A stretch of 11,907 nt of DNA from QHXN01 sp040509515 (GTDB taxonomy: Bacteria > Acidobacteriota > Blastocatellia > Pyrinomonadales > Pyrinomonadaceae), in NCBI GenBank assembly GCA_040509515.1, contig JBEVKV010000143.1:1-11907 (forward strand), given 5' to 3'. Of the stretch, positions 9,216-11,907 are shown in pieces; positions within the stretch are counted from its first letter, which is position 1, and the number at the start of each line of letters is the position of its first letter. The position numbers and the translations under genes were made by a program. The notes below the pieces were generated by a model. It was not told where the DNA came from and did not search any database. It saw only the letters and a program-made list of their open reading frames with translations.

Positions 9216-9716
9216 TCAGGCGGCGCAGACCTTCGAGAGCGCGCCGGCCCACTTGGCCGCGACCGGCTCGCCGTACATCTGCCGCTCCTTCTCGCGCCGG
9301 ATGGCGCAGGCCATGCGGAAGGCGCGCGCCTCGCCGTACTTCCTGATCGAGACGCTGGTGCGCCCCTTCTTCTCGCGGCCGGCGTTCCAGGAGACCTCGT
9401 AGACCTCGTTCTCGTAGACCTTGCCGTCCTTCCCCTTGTACTTCTTGACCGCGCGGCGCACGCCCGCGACTCCGCCCTGATTGCGCGGGTTGTGGCCGAC
9501 CACCACCCAGTCCGTGCGCGGCTTGCCCAGCTCGCGCTCAAGCTCGTCGCGGACGACGACGGCCGCCGCGAGCGCCTCTTCCTTGCCGCCGTGCTGGCGG
9601 TCTGTGACGAACTTCGCCCTCGTCTCGTTGTTGAGTCTGACGCGCACGTACCAGCCGTGCATCTTCTTCGGCTCGCTGTCTATGCGACTGATTCCCTTGT
9701 GACCGGACTTAGCCAT
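9216..9716 (-). CDS. Protein with two AP2/ERF-like DNA-binding modules
   Basis: A 166-residue, strongly basic protein starting at ATG 9714-9716. Two AP2-like modules are visible. Module 1 (about 7-60): KGISRID, WYVRVRL, KFVTDRQHGGKEEALAAA, RDEL. Module 2 (about 81-141): GGVAGVRRAVKK, VYEVSWN, SVSIRKYGEARAFRMACAIR, which matches the AP2 pattern G-V-x-x, Y-x-x-x-W, S-x-x-K-Y-G-x-x-x-A-x-x-x-A. AP2 domains are best known in plant transcription factors and in bacterial and phage homing endonucleases; no nuclease domain is seen, so a DNA-binding or regulatory role is likely. The end is odd: this frame stops at 9216 with LSKVCAA, while a neighbouring frame continues to TGA 9184-9186 with a more protein-like tail (see findings). 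The ribosome binding site is weak. Confidence 0.72.
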   Translation of the reverse strand: MAKSGHKGISRIDSEPKKMHGWYVRVRLNNETRAKFVTDRQHGGKEEALAAAVVVRDELERELGKPRTDWVVVGHNPRNQGGVAGVRRAVKKYKGKDGKVYENEVYEVSWNAGREKKGRTSVSIRKYGEARAFRMACAIRREKERQMYGEPVAAKWAGALSKVCAA

Positions 9717-9742
9717 GAATGCTGACCGTTTTCCCTTCGAGT

Positions 9743-9770
9743 AAATTATGAATGACTGTCTTACGTTCAA
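9743..9770 (-). promoter_or_regulatory. Probable promoter for the AP2-crystallin unit
   Basis: On the minus strand TTGAAC (9765-9770) and TAATTT (9743-9748) are 16 bases apart, in an AT-rich patch that stands out from the GC-rich surroundings. The -10 lies 26 bases before the ATG at 9716, so the leader is short. Confidence 0.55.
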
Positions 9771-9838
9771 ACTAAGACCCGCGGGCACGCTTTGTCAAAG
9801 AGAGGCGTCTCGGAATGTTTCGGGCGCGCGCTTCGGCG

Positions 9839-9882
9839 AACGAAAAGGCGCGCCCGGTCGTCTTCCGGGCGCGCCCTTCGTT
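9839..9882 (-). terminator. Intrinsic terminator after the exported hypothetical gene
   Basis: A perfect 11-bp GC stem, GGCGCGCCCGG (9847-9857) with CCGGGCGCGCC (9865-9875), has a 7-base loop and is extended by AACGAA/TTCGTT (9839-9844 and 9877-9882). On the minus strand it is followed by TTTTCGTT. It begins about 32 bases beyond the stop at 9915 and separates that gene from the AP2 unit. Confidence 0.8.
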
Positions 9883-9914
9883 TAAGTTTCGGGGCCGCGT
9901 GCGACGCGGCGGGT

Positions 9915-10439
9915 TCACTTTTTGACGGGCACCCCGCCGATCTTCTCGCGGAAGTCTTTGACGAGCCGGTCGGAGAGTCGCCCGAGGGTCGGGAGCTTGA
10001 GCGGGCCGGCGATGGCGCGGCCGAAGGAGGCGTCGCGCAGCGCGTCGAGGTCGAACTTCTCCTTGAAGTGGCGTTCGTAGGCGGGGAACGGGATGGCGAG
10101 CCCCTCCATGGCGCTGCCGTGGAAGTTGACGAGGAAGACGAAGTCGGCCTCGCTCGGCTTGTCGGCGACGCGGAAGAAACGCCACTGCTCGAACGCCTCG
10201 CGCACCTCCTTCTCGGCGTCGAGCTGGAAGTCGAAGTAGTCGCGGTAGACGCCGCCGTTGCCTTCGGGGTCTGCGCCGACGTTGACGAGCGTCCGCGTGA
10301 AGGCGACGATGTAGATGGACTGCCCCTGACGGAAGGCGAACGGCTGCGGGGTCGCCTGCGCCTCGGCCGCGCGCGCGGCCCCGAGGAGTAACACGAAGAC
10401 CAGCGCCGCCGTGAGGCGGGCGTTAAACTCTCTTCTCAT
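9915..10439 (-). CDS. Exported hypothetical protein
   Basis: A 174-residue protein that I cannot assign to a family. The start was chosen at ATG 10437-10439: it is followed by a signal peptide (MRREFNARL, then hydrophobic TAALVFVLLLGAARA, probable cut AEA-QA near residue 27) and preceded by AAAGGAAG; the frame opens 39 bases earlier, but that start would push the signal peptide inward. The mature part (about 147 residues) has short hydrophobic strands separated by charged helices: QSIYIVAFTRT (40-50), a helix rich in Asp/Glu/Lys (72-84), WRFFRVADKP (86-95), EADFVFLVNFHG (97-108) and a C-terminal basic helix (153-168). The helix-strand-ADFVFLV order resembles small periplasmic proteins of mixed fold, but no motif gives a function. 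No cysteine is present. Confidence 0.75.
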   Translation of the reverse strand: MRREFNARLTAALVFVLLLGAARAAEAQATPQPFAFRQGQSIYIVAFTRTLVNVGADPEGNGGVYRDYFDFQLDAEKEVREAFEQWRFFRVADKPSEADFVFLVNFHGSAMEGLAIPFPAYERHFKEKFDLDALRDASFGRAIAGPLKLPTLGRLSDRLVKDFREKIGGVPVKK

Positions 10440-10477
10440 GGCGCTCTTCCTTTCGGTGTGTGGGAGAGCCTTTACCA

Positions 10478-10509
10478 CGCGCGCCCCCGGGGCCTCGGAG
10501 GGGCGCGCG
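10478..10509 (-). other. GC-rich hairpin between korB and the exported hypothetical gene
   Basis: A 10-bp stem, CGCGCGCCCC (10478-10487) with GGGGCGCGCG (10500-10509), closes a 12-base loop. No T-run follows on either strand, so it is not a canonical terminator; it may slow the polymerase or stabilise the korB transcript end. Confidence 0.45.
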
Positions 10510-10555
10510 GCCTTTCATGACGTGGAAGACGTTCCGGGGCGGCGAGCGGTTACAC

Positions 10556-11728
10556 CTATTCGACCACCCACATGTCGCCGCTGTGGATGAGCTTGTGGAG
10601 CTGGCCGCGGCCGGAGCGTGCGACCGAGTCCGCGATCTGCTGCGCCATCATGTCCTCGTAGGTCTCGCGCCGCACGTCGCGGAAGATGCCGACCGGCTGC
10701 GGGAACTCGGGCTGCTCCATGCGCCCGAGCATGAAGGCGACCGACGGGTCGAGGATGTTCACGTCGTGGACGAGACAGTCGTTCTCGTTGAGCCCCGTCT
10801 CCGAGCCCAACTCGATGACCTCCGGGCGCGTCCCGTTCATGCGGATGCCGCGGTCGCGGTTCTTGCCGAAGACCATCGGCTTGCCGTGCTCAAGGTAGAG
10901 CACGCGGTCGGAGCGCACCGAACGTTCGGTGAAGTGGTCGAACGCGCCGTCGTTGAAGATGTTGCAGTTCTGGTAGACCTCGACGAAGCTGACGCCCTTG
11001 TGCCGGGCCGCCGACTCGACCATCGACGAGAGGTGCTTCACGTCGATGTCGATGGCGCGCGCGACGAAGGTCGCCTCGGACGCAATCGCGAGCGAGAGCG
11101 GGGTGACGGGGTAGTCGATGACGCCCATCGGCGTCGACTTCGTCTTCTTGCCGAACTCGCTGGTCGGCGAGTACTGCCCCTTCGTCAGCCCGTAGATGCG
11201 GTTGTTGAAGAGGATGATGTTGAGGTCGAGGTTGCGCCGGATGGCGTGCATGAAGTGGTTGCCGCCGATGGAGAGCCCGTCGCCGTCGCCCGTCACGACC
11301 CACACCGACAGCTCCGGGTTCGACGCCTTGATGCCGGTCGCGAGCGCCGGCGCGCGCCCGTGGATCGTGTGGAAGCCGTAGGTGTTCATGTAGTAGGGGA
11401 AGCGGCTGGAGCAGCCGATCCCCGAGACGAAGACGATCTTCTCGCGCGGGATGCCGAGTTCGGGCATCACCTTCTGGATGCTGTTGAGGATGGCGTAGTC
11501 GCCGCAGCCCGGGCACCAGCGCACCTCCTGGTCGGAGGAGAAGTCGGCCTTCGTCATCTTGCCCGGCGGCGGCGCGGCCTTGCCCGCCACGACCGACCCG
11601 GGCTCGCTCTCGGGCGCGGGGCCCGCGCCGCTGACGTTGCCGCCGACACCCGTCGCACCCGTCTCGTTCACGCCCTTCTTCAGAAGCTCCTCGCCGCCGT
11701 CTTTGTTGCCGTTTCCGTTCGTGCTCAT
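10556..11728 (-). CDS. korB: 2-oxoglutarate:ferredoxin oxidoreductase, beta subunit
   Basis: A 390-residue beta subunit of the enzyme that converts 2-oxoglutarate and CoA to succinyl-CoA and CO2 while reducing ferredoxin, in a cytoplasmic complex with the alpha subunit KorA. The thiamine-diphosphate motif runs from GDGDG (147-151) to NN (175-176). Four cysteines are placed to hold the [4Fe-4S] cluster: C72 and C75 in WCPGCGD, C106 in GIGCSSRFPYY and C255 in QNCNIFND. The segments QEVRWCPGCGDY, NNRIYGLTKGQYSPTSE and DTW-like ending (GDMWVVE) closely follow actinobacterial KorB as I recall it, which favours 2-oxoglutarate over pyruvate as substrate. Residues 1-58 form an unusual Gly/Asn/Ala/Pro-rich extension. 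AGAGGAA (11739-11745) lies ten bases before the ATG. No alpha subunit can be confirmed within the window. Confidence 0.93.
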   Translation of the reverse strand: MSTNGNGNKDGGEELLKKGVNETGATGVGGNVSGAGPAPESEPGSVVAGKAAPPPGKMTKADFSSDQEVRWCPGCGDYAILNSIQKVMPELGIPREKIVFVSGIGCSSRFPYYMNTYGFHTIHGRAPALATGIKASNPELSVWVVTGDGDGLSIGGNHFMHAIRRNLDLNIILFNNRIYGLTKGQYSPTSEFGKKTKSTPMGVIDYPVTPLSLAIASEATFVARAIDIDVKHLSSMVESAARHKGVSFVEVYQNCNIFNDGAFDHFTERSVRSDRVLYLEHGKPMVFGKNRDRGIRMNGTRPEVIELGSETGLNENDCLVHDVNILDPSVAFMLGRMEQPEFPQPVGIFRDVRRETYEDMMAQQIADSVARSGRGQLHKLIHSGDMWVVE

Positions 11729-11777
11729 GTTCGGTTCGTTCCTCTCGAATGATTGCCGTGAATGTTATTCGGGCCGT

Positions 11778-11907
11778 TTACTCTTCGGCGTCCCGCCTTC
11801 GGCTCTGCTCGACGCCCTCCCACAGGCGCAGGTACTGTTCACGCACGTAAGGGTTGACTCTCGCGGCGAACTCAGGGCCGAGGCGGCGCGCCTTAATCAG
11901 CTCCTGC
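11778..11907 (-). CDS. C-terminal end of an unidentified protein (5' end outside the window)
   Basis: An open frame enters from the right edge and ends at TAA 11778-11780, giving 42 residues that begin QELIKARRLGPEF and end with SRRRDAEE. The peptide is charged and probably helical (Arg, Glu, Leu rich, with YVREQYLRLWEGVEQ). It lies 49 bases upstream of korB on the same strand with no terminator between, so the two are probably cotranscribed. By position this would often be korA, but the peptide does not resemble the KorA C-termini I know, so I leave it unnamed. Confidence 0.6.
   Translation of the reverse strand, partial: QELIKARRLGPEFAARVNPYVREQYLRLWEGVEQSRRRDAEE

Noticed and set aside
10460..11752. 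A 430-codon plus-strand open frame opposite korB
   Set aside because: It is an antisense shadow of korB, rich in Arg, Val, Asp and His, with no recognisable domain; similar shadows lie opposite the serine hydrolase (4524-5588) and the coiled-coil gene (7905-9725).

Overview
The window is about 11.9 kb of GC-rich, gene-dense bacterial DNA. The mix of genes suggests an Acidobacteriota genome, possibly class Blastocatellia: a Mycobacterium-like KorB, a bacterial AP2-domain protein, a beta/gamma-crystallin-like protein, and secreted hydrolases and coiled-coil proteins with long Ala/Gly-rich stretches. The lineage is an inference from gene content and composition, not from a marker gene.

Layout. 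Positions 1-3660 read on the plus strand and form a proteostasis block: the end of a small heat-shock protein (Hsp20), the ATP-dependent protease Lon, and two small hypothetical proteins. A strong plus-strand intrinsic terminator (3698-3757) closes this block. It lies back to back with a minus-strand terminator (3772-3810), marking a convergent boundary.

Almost everything to the right reads on the minus strand, described here from the right edge inward. First comes the end of an unidentified gene (11778-11907), then korB, the beta subunit of 2-oxoglutarate:ferredoxin oxidoreductase, then a short exported hypothetical protein (9915-10439) followed by a terminator. A new unit then starts from a recognisable promoter: a protein with two AP2-like DNA-binding modules, followed by a cytoplasmic beta/gamma-crystallin-like protein. 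Next is another promoter, embedded in an inverted repeat, driving an exported coiled-coil protein that is translationally coupled to an exported alpha/beta-hydrolase carrying its own helical tail. The last gene before the boundary is an 830-residue exported serine hydrolase of the class C beta-lactamase family, with two DUF3471-like repeats and a LolA-like C-terminal domain.

How the genes fit together. Hsp20 holds unfolded proteins and Lon degrades them, so their adjacency makes sense as a stress unit. KorB works in ferredoxin-linked central carbon metabolism. The hydrolases and coiled-coil proteins are envelope proteins of unknown substrate. I see no tRNA, rRNA, CRISPR array, insertion sequence or phage gene. 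The points most worth following up are the AP2-crystallin pair, including a possible 2-base frameshift at the end of the AP2 gene, and the coupled coiled-coil/hydrolase pair. Neither can be called a new system from sequence alone.
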